DNA from: Muricea muricata
Lineage: Eukaryota; Cnidaria; Anthozoa; Malacalcyonacea; Plexauridae
NCBI GenBank assembly: GCA_963855995.1
Contig: OY979731.1
Span: forward strand, 5,674,942-5,738,941
Direction: 5' to 3'
Length of the DNA stretch: 64,000 nt
Shown here: positions 22,501 through 35,093 of the stretch, piece by piece
Numbering within the stretch: the first letter of the stretch is position 1
How the letters are laid out: each line of letters starts with the position of its first letter
The notes under the pieces: model-generated
Database searches by the model: none
Seen by the model: the letters and a program-made list of their open reading frames with translations, nothing else
What the model was told of the DNA's origin: nothing
Program-made: the position numbers and the translations under genes

Positions 22501-23904
22501 TTCTTTTGAGTTTACAAGCAAGTTATAGGTTTCACATTTCAACATGTTGTTTTGGTCATCTCGATGGTTTGAGCGCCAAAAACATGATTCCCGACTTGCT
22601 AAGTTCTGCAATATCCATTTAGAAGGTCTCTTTTAAATCCGTGATTGCAGTACATCATTGCGCTCAACTCGTTCACTTTAGCACTGAAAACAGCATTTTA
22701 ACCTGTAAAACGTCGCCGTTATCGATTTAAGACGGCAATTTATAGTTAGTGATTTAAGCATGTTTTCACGCTTAAATCGCTTCTAGAAGGCTTAAAACGC
22801 GATTTTGATGGTTCTAAGATCGTTTCTTTTCAGTTTACAATCAAGTTATAGGTTTCTCATTCAACATGTTGTTTCGCTCATCTCGATGGTTTGAGCGCCG
22901 AAAACATGATTTCTGACTTGCTAAGTTGTGCAAATTCCATTTAGAATGTCTCTTTTAGGTCCGTGATTGCAGTACATCATTGCGCTCAACTCGTTCACTT
23001 TAGCACTGAAAACATTATTTTAAGCTTTAAAACGTCGCCGTGATCGATTTAAGACGGCAATTTTTAGGTGGTGATTTGAGTATGTTTTTACTCTCAAATC
23101 GCTTCCAGAACGCTTAAAACGCGATTTTGATGGTTCTAAGATCGTTTCTTTTCAGTTTACAAGCAAGTTATGGGTTTCTCATTTCAACATGTTTTTTCGC
23201 TCAATTCGATGGTTTGAGCGCCGTAAACATGATTGCCGACTTGCTAAGTTCTGCAATTTCCAGTTAGAAGGTCTCTTTTAGATTCGTGATTGCAGTACAT
23301 CATTGCGCTCAACTCGTTCACTTTAGCACTGAAAACAGCATTTTAAGCTGTAAAACGTCGCCGTGATCGATTTAAGACGGCAATTTTTAGTTGGTGATTT
23401 GAGCATGTTTTCACGTTCAAATCACTTCTAGAACGCTTAAAACACGATTTTGATGGTTCTTAGATCGTTTCTTTTCAGTTTACAAGCAAGTTATAGGTTT
23501 CTCATTTCAACATGTTATTTCGCTCATCTCGATGGTTTGAGCGCCGAAAACATGATTCTTGACTTGCTAAGTTCTGCAAATTCCATTTAGAAGGTCTCTT
23601 TTAGGTCCGTGATTGCAGTACATCATTGCGCTAAACTCGTTCAATTTAGCACTGAAAAAATTATTTTAAGCTTTAAAACGTCGCCGTGATCGATTTAAAA
23701 CGGCAATTTTTAGGTGGTGATTTGAGTATGTTTTTACTCTGAAATCGCTTCCAGAACGCTTAAAACGTGATTTTGATGGTTCTAAGATCGTTTCTTTTAT
23801 GTTTACAAGCCAGTTATGGGTTTCTCGTCTCAACATGTTATTTCGCTCAATTCGATGGTTTGAGCGCCGTAAACATGATTGCCGACTTGCTAAGTTCTGC
23901 AATT
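19528..23904 (+). repeat. Rearranged second copy of 1163-4386
   Basis: It contains 1690-4386 (as 19528-22224) followed by 1163-2838 (as 22229-23904), so the shared middle occurs twice. The left edge lies inside dyad 1 of a hybrid monomer near 19528-19550. Phase is kept throughout. Confidence 0.75.
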
Positions 23905-24550
23905 TCCAGTTAGAAGGTCTCTTTTAGATTCGTGATTGCAGTACATCATTGCGCTCAACTCGTTCACTTTAGCACTGAAAACAGCATTTTAAGCTGTAAA
24001 ACGTCGCCGTGATCGATTTAAGACGGCAATTTTTAGTTGGTGATTTGAGCATGTTTTCACGTTCAAATCACTTCTAGAACGCTTAAAACACGATTTTGAT
24101 GGTTCTTAGATCGTTTCTTTTCAGTTTACAAGCAAGTTATAGGTTTCTCATTTCAACATGTTATTTCGCTCATCTCGATGGTTTGAGCGCCGAAAACATG
24201 ATTCTTGACTTGCTAAGTTCTGCAAATTCCATTTAGAAGGTCTCTTTTAGGTCCGTGATTGCAGTACATCATTGTGCTAAACTCGTTCAATTTAGCACTG
24301 AAAAAATTATTTTAAGCTTTAAAACGTCGCCGTGATCGATTTAAAACGGCAATTTTTAGGTGGTGATTTGAGTATGTTTTTACTCTGAAATCGCTTCCAG
24401 AACGCTTAAAACGTGATTTTGATGGTTCTAAGATCGTTTCTTTTATGTTTACAAGCCAGTTATGGGTTTCTCGTCTCAACATGTTATTTCGCTCAATTCG
24501 ATGGTTTGAGCGCCGTAAACATGATTGCCGACTTGCTAAGTTTTGCAATT
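23260..24550 (+). repeat. Local 2-monomer tandem repeat (period ~646)
   Basis: The pair made of an ACGTTCAAATCAC-type monomer and a TTACAAGCCAG-type monomer is present twice in a row with almost no difference (for example TTTATGTTTACAAGCCAG near 23800 and 24446). The second copy differs by single changes such as ATTGTGCTAAAC. Confidence 0.8.
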
Positions 24551-24763
24551 TCCATTTAGAATGTCTCTTTTAGATCCGTGATTGCAGTACATCATTGCGC
24601 TCAACTCGTTCACTTTAGTACTGAAAACAGCATTTTAAGCTGTAAAACGTCGCCGTGATCGATTTAAGACGGCAATTTTTAGTTAGTGATTTGAGCATGT
24701 TTTCACTTTAAAATCGCTTCTAGAACGCTTAAAACGCGATTTTGATGGTTCTAAGATCGTTTC

Positions 24764-25625
24764 TTTTGAGTTTATAAGAAAGTTATAGGTTTCTTATTTC
24801 AACATGTTATTTCGCTCATCTCGATGGTTTGAGCGCCGAAAACATGATTCCCGACTTTCTAAAATCTGCAAATTCCATTTACAAGGTCTCTTTTAGGTCC
24901 GTGATTACAGTACATGAATGTGCTACACTCGTTCACTCTAGCACTAAAAACACCATTTTAAGCTCTAAAACGTCGTCGTGGTCGATTTAAGATAGCAATT
25001 TTTAGTTGGTGATTTGAGCATGTTTTTACGCTCAAATCGCTTTTTGAGCGCTTAAAACGCGATTTTGATGGTTCTAAGGTCGTTTCTTTTGAGTTTACAA
25101 GCAAGTTATAGGTTTCACATTTCAACATGTTGTTTCGGTCATCTCGATGGTTTGAGCGCCGTAAACATGATTCTCGACTTGCTAAGTTCTGCAATATCCA
25201 TTTAGAAGGTCTCTTTTAGATCCGTGATTGCAGTACATCATTGCGCTCAACTCATTCACTTTAGCACTGAAAACATCATTTTAAGCTCTAAAACGTCGCC
25301 GTTATCGATTTAAGACGGCAATTTTTTGTTGGTGATTTGAGCATGTTTTTACGCTCAAATCGCTTTTAGCACGCTTAAAACGCGATTTTGATGGTTCTAA
25401 GGTCGTTTCTTTTGAGTTTACAAGCAAGTTATAGGTTTTACATTTCAACATGTTGTTTCGGTGATCTCCATGGTTTGACCGCCGTAAACATGATTCTCGA
25501 CTTGCTAAGTTCTGCAATATCCATTTAGAAGGTCTCTTTTAGATCCGTGATTGCAGTACATCATTGCGCTCAACTCGTTCACTTTAGCACTGAAAACCGC
25601 ATTTTAAGCTGTAAAACGTCGCCGT
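24764..25625 (+). repeat. Block duplicated at 51549-52410
   Basis: Constant offset 26785. Shared rare variants include GACTTTCTAAAATCTGC, CCATTTACAAGG, GAATGTGCTACACTCG, CGCTTTTTGAGCGC and GTTTGACCGCC. The copies differ at scattered single bases (for example TGTTTTTACG versus TGTTTTCACG). Confidence 0.8.
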
Positions 25626-26945
25626 GATCGATTTAAGACGGCAATTTTTAGTTAGTGATTTGAGCATGTTTTCACGCTCAAATCGCTTCTAGAAGGCTTA
25701 AAACGCGATTTTGATGGTTCTAAGATCGTTTCTTTTCAGTTTACAAGCAAGGTATAGGTTTCTCATTTCAACGTGTTATTTCGCTCATCTCGATGGTTTT
25801 AGCGCCGAAAACATGATTCCCGACTTGCTAAGTTCTGCAAATTCCATTTAGAAGGTCTCTTTTAGGTCCGTGATTGCAGTACATCATTGCGCTAAACTCG
25901 TTCACTTTAGCACTGAAAACATTATTTTAAGCTTTAAAACGTCGCCGTGATCGATTTAAGACGGTAATTTTTAGGTGGTGATTTGAATATGTTTTTACGC
26001 TCAAATCGCTTTTAGAACGCTTAAAACGCGATTTTGATGCTTCTAAGATCGTTTCTTTTCAGTTTACAAGCAAGTTATAGGTTTCTCATTTCAACATGTT
26101 GTTTCATTCATCTCGATGGTTTGAGCGCCGAAAACATGATTGCCGACTTGCCAAGTTCTGCAATTTCCATTTAGAAGGTCTCTTTTAGGTCCGTGATTGT
26201 AGTACATCATTGCGCTCAACTCGTTCACTTTAGCACTGAAAACATTATTTTAAGCTTTAAAACGTCGCCGTGATCGATTTAAGACGGCAATTTTTTGTTG
26301 GTGATTTGAGCATGTTTTTACGCTCAAATCGCTTTTAGCACGCTTAAAACGCGATTTTGATGGTTCTAAGGTCGTTTCTTTTGAGTTTACAAGCAAGTTA
26401 TAGGTTTCACATTTCAACATGTTGTTTCGGTCATCTCGATGGTTTGACCGCCGTAAACATGATTCTCGACTTGCTAAGTTCTGCAATATCCATTTAGAAG
26501 GTCTCTTTTAGATCCGTGATTGCAGTACATCATTGCGCTCAACTCGTTCACTTTAGCACTGAAAACCGCATTTTAAGCTGTAAAACGTCGCCGTGATCGA
26601 TTTAAGACGGCAATTTTTAGTTAGTGATTTGAGCATGTTTTCACGCTCAAATCGCTTCTAGAAGGCTTAAAACGCGATTTTGATGGTTCTAAGGTCGTTT
26701 CTTTTCAGTTTACAAGCAAGTTATAGGTTTCACATTTCAACATGTTGTTTCGGTCATCTCGATGGTTTGAGCGCCGAAAACATGATTCCCGACTTGCTAA
26801 GTTCTGCAATATCAAATTAGAAGGTCTTTTTTAAGATCCGTCATTGCAGTACATCATTGCGCTCAACTCGTTCACTTTAGCACTGAAAACAGCATTTTAA
26901 GCTGTAAAACGTCGATGTGATCGATTTAAGACGGCAATTTTTAGT
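25489..26945 (+). repeat. Uninterrupted paralogue of the retrotransposon insertion site
   Basis: About 25489-26054 matches 5715-6280 at offset 19774, and about 26051-26945 matches 11197-12090 at offset 14854. The difference, 4920 bp, is the net insertion. At 26041-26060 the satellite runs TTCTAAGATCGTTTCTTTTC without a break, with GTTT once. This is an internal empty-site control. It shows the duplication of this block took place without the element, most simply before the insertion. Confidence 0.8.
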
Positions 26946-27775
26946 TAGTGATTTGAGCATGTTTTCCCGCTCAAATCGCTTCTAGAACGCTTAAAACGCG
27001 ATTTTGATTCTTCTAAGATCGTTTCTTTTCAGTTTACAAGAAAGTTATAGGTTTCTCATTTCAACATGTTGTGTCATTCATCTCGATGGTTTGAGCGCCG
27101 AAATCATGATTCCCGATTTGGTAAGTTCTGCAATTTCCATTTAGAAGGTCTCTTTTAGGTCCCTGATTGCAGTACATCATTGCGCTCAACTCGTTCGTTC
27201 TAGCACTAAAAACACCATTTTAAGCTCTAAAACGTCGCCGTGGTCGATTTAAGATAGCAATTTTTAGTTGGTGATTTGAGCATTTTTTTACGCTCAAATC
27301 GCTTTTTGAGTGCTTAAAACGCGATTTTGATGGTTCTAAGGTCGTTTCTTTTGAGTTTACAAGCAAGTTATAGGTTTCTAATTTCAACATGTTATTTCGC
27401 TCATCACGATGGTTTTAGCGCCGAAAACATGATTCCCGACTTGCTAAGTTCTGCAAATTCCATTTAGAAGGTCTCTTTTAGGTCCGTGATTGCAGTACAT
27501 CATTGCGCTAAACTCGTTCACTTTAGCACTGAAAACATTATTTTAAGCTTTAAAACGTCGCCGTGATCGATTTAAGACGGCAATTTTTAGGTGGTGATTT
27601 GAGTATGTTTTTACTCTCAAATCGCTTTTAGAACGCTTAAAACGCGATTTTGATGCTTCTAAGATCGTTTCTTTTCAGTTTACAAGCAAGTTATAGGTTT
27701 CTCATTTCAACATGTTGTTTCTTTCATCTCGATGGTTTGAGCGCCGAAAACATGATTGCCGACTTGCTAAGTTCT
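26400..27775 (+). repeat. Block duplicated at 44791-46166
   Basis: Offset 18391. Shared variants are GTCGATGTGATCG, TGTTTTCCCGCTC, ACAAGAAAGTTATAGG, TGTTGTGTCA, GCCGAAATCATG and AAGATAGC. The copies differ by scattered substitutions (GATTTGGTAAG versus GACTTGGTAAG). Confidence 0.75.
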
Positions 27776-29935
27776 GCAATTTCCATTTAGAAGGTCTCTT
27801 TTAGGTCCGTGATTGCAGTACATCATTGCGCTCAACTCGTTCACTTTAGCACTGAAAACATTATTTTAAGCTTTAAAACGTCGCCGGGATCGATTTAAGA
27901 CGGCAATTTTTGGTGGTGATTTGAGTATGTTTTCACGCTCAAATCGATTCCAGAACGCTTAAAACGCGACTTTGATGGTTCTAAGATCGTTTCTTTTCAG
28001 TTTACAAGCAAGTTATGGGTTTCTCATTTCAACATGTTATTTCGCTCATTTCGATGGTTTGAGCGCCGTAAACATGATTGCCGACTTGCTAAGTTCTTCA
28101 ATTTCCATTTAGAAGGTCTCTTTTAGATCCGTGATTGCAGTACATCATTGCGCTCAACTCGTTCACTTTAGCACTGAAAACAGCATTTTAAGCTGTAAAA
28201 CGTCGCCGTGATAGATTTAAGACGGCAATTTTTAGTTAGTGATTTGCGCATGTTTTCACGCTAAAATCGCTTCTAGAACGCTTAAAACGCGATTTTGATG
28301 GTTGTAAGATTTTTTCTTTTCAGTTTACAAGCAAATTATAGGTTTCTCATTTCAACATGTTGTTTCGCTCTTCTCGATGGTATGAGCGCAGAAAACATGA
28401 TTCCCGACTTGCTAAGTTCTGCAATATCCATTTAGAAGGCCTCTTTCAGATCCGTGATTGCAGTACATCATTGCGCTCAACTCGTTCACTTTAGCACTGA
28501 AAACACCATTTTAAGCTGTAAAACGTCGCCGTTATCGATTTAAGACGGCAATTTATAGTTAGTTATTTGAACATGTTTTTACGCTCAAATCGCTTTTAGA
28601 AGGCTTAAAACGCGATTTTGATGGTTCTAAGATCGTTTCTTTTCAGTTTACAATCAAGTTATAGGTTTCTCATTCAACATGTTGTTTCGCTCATCTCGAT
28701 GGTTTGAGCGCCGAAAACATGATTTCCGACTCTCTAAGTTGTGCAAATTCCATTTAGAATGTCTCTTTAGGTCCGTGATTGCAGTACATCATTGCGCTCA
28801 ACTCGTTCACTTTAGCACTGAAAACATTATTTAAGCTTTAAAACGTCGCCGTGATCGATTTAAGACGGCAATTTTTAGGTGGTGATTTGAGTATGTTTTT
28901 ACTCTCAAATCGCTTCCAGAACGCTTAAAACGCGATTTTGATGGTTCTAAGATCGTTTCTTTTCAGTTTACAAGCAAGTTATGGGTCTCTCATTTCAACA
29001 TGTTATTTCGCTCAATTCGATGGTTTGAGCGCCGTAAACATGATTGCCGACTTGCTAAGTTCTGCAATTTCCATTTAGAAGGTCTCTTTTAGATCCGTGG
29101 TTGCAGTACATCATTGCGCTCAACTCGTTCACTTTAGCACTGAAAAAAGCATTTTAAGCTGTAAAACGTCGCCGTGATCGATTTAAGACGGCAATTTTTA
29201 GTTGCTGATTTGAGCATGTTTTCACGCTCAAATCACTTCTAGAACGCTTAAAACGCGATTTTGATGGTTCTAAGATCGTTTCTTTTCAGTTTACAAGCAA
29301 GTTATAGGTTTCTCATTTCAACATGTTATTTCGCTCATCTCGATGGTTTGAGCGCCGAAAACATGATTCTTGACTTGCTAAGTTCTGCAAATTCCATTTA
29401 GAAGGTCTCTTTTAGGTCCGTGATGGCAGTACATCATTGCGCTCAACTCGTTCACTTTAGCACTGAAAACAGCATTTTAAGCTTTAAAACGTCGCCGTGA
29501 TCGATTTAAGACGGCAACTTTTAGGTGGTAATTTGAGTATGTTTTCACGCTAAAATCTCTTCCAGAACGCTTAACACGCGATTTTGATGGTTCTAAGATC
29601 GTTTCTTTTCAGTTTACAAGCAAGTTATGGGTCTCTCATTTCAACATGTTATTTCGCTCAATTCGATGGTTTGAGCGCCGTAAACATGATTGCCGACTTG
29701 CTAAGTTCTGCAATTTCCATTTAGAAGGTCTCTTTTAGATCCGTGGTTGCAGTACATCATTGCGCTCAACTCGTTCACTTTAGCACTGAAAAAAGCATTT
29801 TAAGCTGTAAAACGTCGCCGTGATCGATTTAAGACGGCAATTTTTAGTTGCTGATTTGAGCATGTTTTCACGCTCAAATCACTTCTAGAACGCTTAAAAC
29901 GCGATTTTGATGGTTCTAAGATCGTTTCTTTTCAG

Positions 29936-32900
29936 TTTACAAGCAAGTTATGGGTCTCTCATTTCAACATGTTATTTCGCTCAATTCGATGGTTTGAGCG
30001 CCGTAAACATGATTGCCGACTTGCTAAGTTCTGCAATTTCCATTTAGAAGGTCTCTTTTAGATCCGTGGTTGCAGTACATCATTGCGCTCAACTCGTTCA
30101 CTTTAGCACTGAAAACAGCATTTTAAGCTGTAAAACGTCGCCGTGATCGATTTAAGACGGCAATTTTTAGTTAGTGATTTGAGCATGTTTTCACGCTAAA
30201 ATCGCTTCTAGAACGCTTAAAACAAGATTTTGATGGTTCTAAGATCGTTTCTTTTCAGTTTACAAGCAAGTTATAGGTTTCTCATTTCAACATGTTGTTT
30301 CGGTCATCTCGATGGTTTGAGCGCCTAAAACATGATTCCCGACTTGCTAAGTTCTTCAAATTCCATTTAGAAAGTCTTTTTTAGGTCCGTCATTACAGTA
30401 CATGATTGTGCTCAACTCGTTCACTCTAGCACTAAAAACACCATTTTAAGCCCTAAAACGTCGCCGTGGTCGATTTAAGACGGCAATTTTTAGTTGGTGA
30501 TTTGAGCATGTTTTCACGCTCAAATCGCTTCTAGAACGCTTAAAACGCGATTTTGATGGTTCTAAGGTCGTTTCTTTTGAGTTTACAAGCAAGTTATAGG
30601 TTTCACATTTCAACATGTTCTTTCGGTCATCTCGATGGTTTGAGCGCCGAAAACATGATTGCCGACTTGCTAAGTTCTGCAATTTCCATTTAGAAGGTCT
30701 CTTTTAGGTCCGTGATTGCAGTACATCATTGCGCTCAACTCGTTCACTTTAGCACTGAAAACATTATTTTAAGCTTTAAAACGTCGCCGTGATCGATTTA
30801 AGACGGCAATTTTTAGTTAGTGATTTGCGCATGTTTTCACGCTAAAATCGCTTCTAGAACGCTTAAAACGCGATTTTGATGGTTGTAAGATTTTTTCTTT
30901 TCAGTTTACAAGCAAATTATAGGTTTCTCATTTCAACATGTTGTTTCGCTCTTCTCGATGGTTTGAGCGCAGAAAACATGATTCCCGACTTGCTAAGTTC
31001 TGCAATATCCATTTAGAAGGCCTCTTTCAGATCCGTGATTGCAGTACATCATTGCGCTCAACTCGTTCACTTTAGCACTGAAAACACCATTTTAAGCTGT
31101 AAAACGTCGCCGTTATCGATTTAAGACGGCAATTTATAGTTAGTTATTTGAACATGTTTTTACGCTCAAATCGCTTTTAGAAGGCTTAAAACGCGATTTT
31201 GATGGTTCTAAGATCGTTTCTTTTCAGTTTACAATCAAGTTATAGGTTTCTCATTCAACATGTTGTTTCGCTCATCTCGATGGTTTGAGCGCCGAAAACA
31301 TGATTTCCGACTTGCTAAGTTGTGCAAATTCCATTTAGAATGTCTCTTTTAGGTCCGTGATTGCAGTACATCATTGCGCTCAACTCGTTCACTTTAGCAC
31401 TGAAAACATTATTTAAGCTTTAAAAGGTCGCCGTGATCGATTTAAGACGGCAATTTTTAGGTGGTGATTTGAGTATGTTTTTACTCTCAAATCGCTTCCA
31501 GAACGCTTAAAACGCGATTTTGATGGTTCTAAGGTCGTTTCTTTTGAGTTTACAAGCAAGTTATAGGTTTCTCATTTCAACATGTTATTTCGCTCATCTC
31601 GATGGTTTGAGCGCCGAAAACATGATTCTTGACTTGCTAAGTTCTGCAAATTCCATTTAGAAGGTCTCTTTTAGGTCCGTGATGGCAGTACATCATTGCG
31701 CTCAACTCGTTCACTTTAGCACTGAAAACAGCATTTTAAGCTTTAAAACGTCGCCGTGATCGATTTAAGACGGTTACTTTTAGGTGGTAATTTGAGTATG
31801 TTTTCACGCTAAAATCTCTTCCAGAACGCTTAACACGCGATTTTGATGGTTCTAAGATCGTTTCTTTTCAGTTTACAAGCAAGTTATGGGTCTCTCATTT
31901 CAACATGTTATTTCGCTCAATTCGATGGTTTGAGCGCCGTAAACATGATTGCCGACTTGCTAAGTTCTGCAATTTCCATTTAGAAGGTCTCTTTTAGATC
32001 CGTGGTTGCAGTACATCATTGCGCTCAACTCGTTCACTTTAGCACTGAAAAAAGCATTTTAAGCTGTAAAACGTCGCCGTGATCGATTTAAGACGGCAAT
32101 TTTTAGTTGCTGATTTGAGCATGTTTTCACGCTCAAATCACTTCTAGAACGCTTAAAACGCGATTTTGATGGTTCTAAGATCGTTTCTTTTCAGTTTACA
32201 AGCAAGTTATGGGTCTCTCATTTCAACATGTTATTTCGCTCAATTCGATGGTTTGAGCGCCGTAAACATGATTGCCGACTTGCTAAGTTCTGCAATTTCC
32301 ATTTAGAAGGTCTCTTTTAGATCCGTGGTTGCAGAACATCATTGCGCTCAACTCGTTCACTTTAGCACTGAAAACAGCATTTTAAGCTGTAAAACGTCGC
32401 CGTGATCGATTTAAGACGGCAATTTTTAGTTAGTGATTTGAGCATGTTTTCACGCTAAAATCGCTTCTAGAACGCTTAAAACGCGATTTTGATGGTTCTA
32501 AGATCGTTTCTTTTCAGTTTACAAGCAAGTTATAGGTTTCTCATTTCAACATGTTGTTTCGGTCATCTCGATGGTTTGAGCGCCTAAAACATGATTCCCG
32601 ACTTGCTAAGTTCTGCAAATTCCATTTAGAAAGTCTTTTTTAGGTCCGTGATTACAGTACATGATTGTGCTCAACTCGTTCACTCTAGCACTAAAAACAC
32701 CATTTTAAGCCCTAAAACGTCGCCGTGGTTGATTTAAGACGGCAATTTTTAGTTGGTGATTTGAGCATCTTTTCACGCTCAAATCGCTTCTGGAACGCTT
32801 AAAACGCGATTTTGATGGTTCTAAGATCGTTTCTTTTCAGTTTACAATCAAGTTATAGGTTTCTCATTCAACATGTTGTTTCGCTCATCTCGATGGTTTG

Positions 32901-35093
32901 AGCGCCGAAAACATGATTTCTGACTTGCTAAGTTGTGCAAATTCCATTTAGAATGTCTCTTTTAGGTCCGTGATCGCAGTACATCATTGCGCTCAACTCG
33001 TTTACTTTAGCACTGAAAACATTATTTGAAGCTTTAAAACGTCGCCGTGATCGATTTAAGACGGCAATTTTTAGGTGGTGATTTGAGTATGTTTTTACTC
33101 TCAAATCGCTTCCAGAACGCTTAAAACGCGATTTTGATGGTTCTAAGATCGTTTCTTTTCAGTTTACAAGCAAGTTATGGGTTTCTCATTTCAACATGTT
33201 TTTTCGCTCAATTCGATGGTTTGAGTGCCGTAAACATGATTGCCGACTTGCTAAGTTCTGCAATTTCCAGTTAGAAGGTCTCTTTTAGATTCGTGATTGC
33301 AGTACATCATTGCGCTCAACTCGTTCACTTTAGCACTGAAAACAGCATTTTAAGCTGTAAAACGTCGCCGTGATCGATTTAAGACGGCAATTTTTAGTTG
33401 GTGATTTGAGCATGTTTTCACGTTCAAATCACTTCTAGAACGCTTAAAACACGATTTTGATGGTTCTTAGATCGTTTCTTTTCAGTTTACAAGCAAGTTA
33501 TAGGTTTCTCATTTCAACATGTTATTTCGCTCATCTCGATGGTTTGAGCGCCGAAAACATGATTCTTGACTTGCTAAGTTCTGCAAATTCCATTTAGAAG
33601 GTCTCTTTTAGGTCCGTGATTGCAGTACATCATTGCGCTCAACTCGTTCAATTTAGCACTGAAAAAATTATTTTAAGCTTTAAAACGTCGCCGTGATCGA
33701 TTTAAAACGGCAATTTTTAGGTGGTGATAGTATGTTTTTACTCTGAAATCGCTTCCAGAACGCTTAAAACGCGATTTTGATGGTTCTAAGATCGTTTCTT
33801 TTATGTTTACAAGCCAGTTATGGGTTTCTCGTTTCAACATGTTATTTCGCTCAATTCGATGGTTTGAGCGCCGTAAACATGATTGCCGACTTGCTAAGTT
33901 CTGCAATTTCCATTTAGAATGTCTCTTTTAGATCCGTGATTGCAGTACATCATAGCGCTCAACTCGTTCACTTTAGCACTGAAAACAGCATTTTAAGCTG
34001 TAAAACGTCGCCGTGATCGATTTAAGACGGCAATTTTTAGTTAGTGATTTGAGCATGTTTTCACTTTAAAATCGCTTCTAGAACGGTTAAAACGCGATTT
34101 TGATGGTTCTAAGATCGTTTCTTTTCAGTTTACAATCAAGTTATAGGTTTCTCATTCAACATGTTGTTTCGCTCATCTCGATGGTTTGAGCGCCGAAAAC
34201 ATGATTTCTGACTTGCTAAGTTGTGCAAATTCCATTTAGAATGTCTCTTTTAGGTCCGTGATTGCAGTACATCATTGCGCTCAACTCGTTCAATTTAGCA
34301 CTGAAAAAATTATTTTAAGCTTTAAAACGTCGCCGTGATCGATTTAAAACGGCAATTTTTAGGTGGTGATTTGAGTATGTTTTTACTCTGAAATCGCTTC
34401 CAGAACGCTTAAAACGCGATTTTGATGGTTCTAAGATCGTTTCTTTTATGTTTACAAGCAAGTTATGGGTTTCTCGTTTCAACATGTTATTTCGCTCAAT
34501 TCGATGGTGAGCGCCGTAAACATGATTGCCGACTTGCTAAGTTTTGCAATTTCCATTTAGAATGTCTCTTTTAGATCCGTGATTGCAGTACATCATTGCG
34601 CTCAACTCGTTCACTTTAGCACTGAAAACAGCATTTTAAGCTGTAAAACGTCGCCGTGATCGATTTAAGACGGCAATTTTTAGTTAGTGATTTGAGCATG
34701 TTTTCACTTTAAAATCGCTTCTAGAACGCTTAAAACGTGATTTTGATGGTTCTAAGATCGTTTCTTTTCAGTTTACAATCAAGTTATAGGTTTCTCATTC
34801 AACATGTTGTTTCGCTCATCTCGATGGTTTGAGCGCCGAAAACATGATTTCTGACTTGCTAAGTTGTGCAAATTCCATTTAGAATGTCTCTTTTAGGTCC
34901 GTGATTGCAGTACATCATTGCGCTCAACTCGTTCAATTTAGCACTGAAAAAATTATTTTAAGCTTTAAAACGTCGCCGTGATCGATTTAAAACGGCAATT
35001 TTTAGGTGGTGATTTGAGTATGTTTTTACTCTGAAATCGCTTCCAGAACGCTTAAAACGCGATTTTGATGGTTCTAAGATCGTTTCTTTTCAG
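29936..35093 (+). repeat. Higher-order unit, copy 1 (16 monomers, 5158 bp)
   Basis: The following 5.5 kb repeats this block monomer for monomer. About 29936-32818 matches 35094-37976 at offset 5158, and about 32819-35093 matches 38300-40574 at offset 5481. Shared rare marks include AAAAGGTCGCCG, GGTTACTTTTAGG, GCAGAACATC, GTGGTTGATTTAAG, CGTGATCGCAGTAC with GTTTACTTTAGC, and a 3-bp loss giving CGATGGTGAGCGCC (near 34507 and 39988). Copy 1 lacks one monomer present in copy 2 (37977-38299). Confidence 0.82.
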
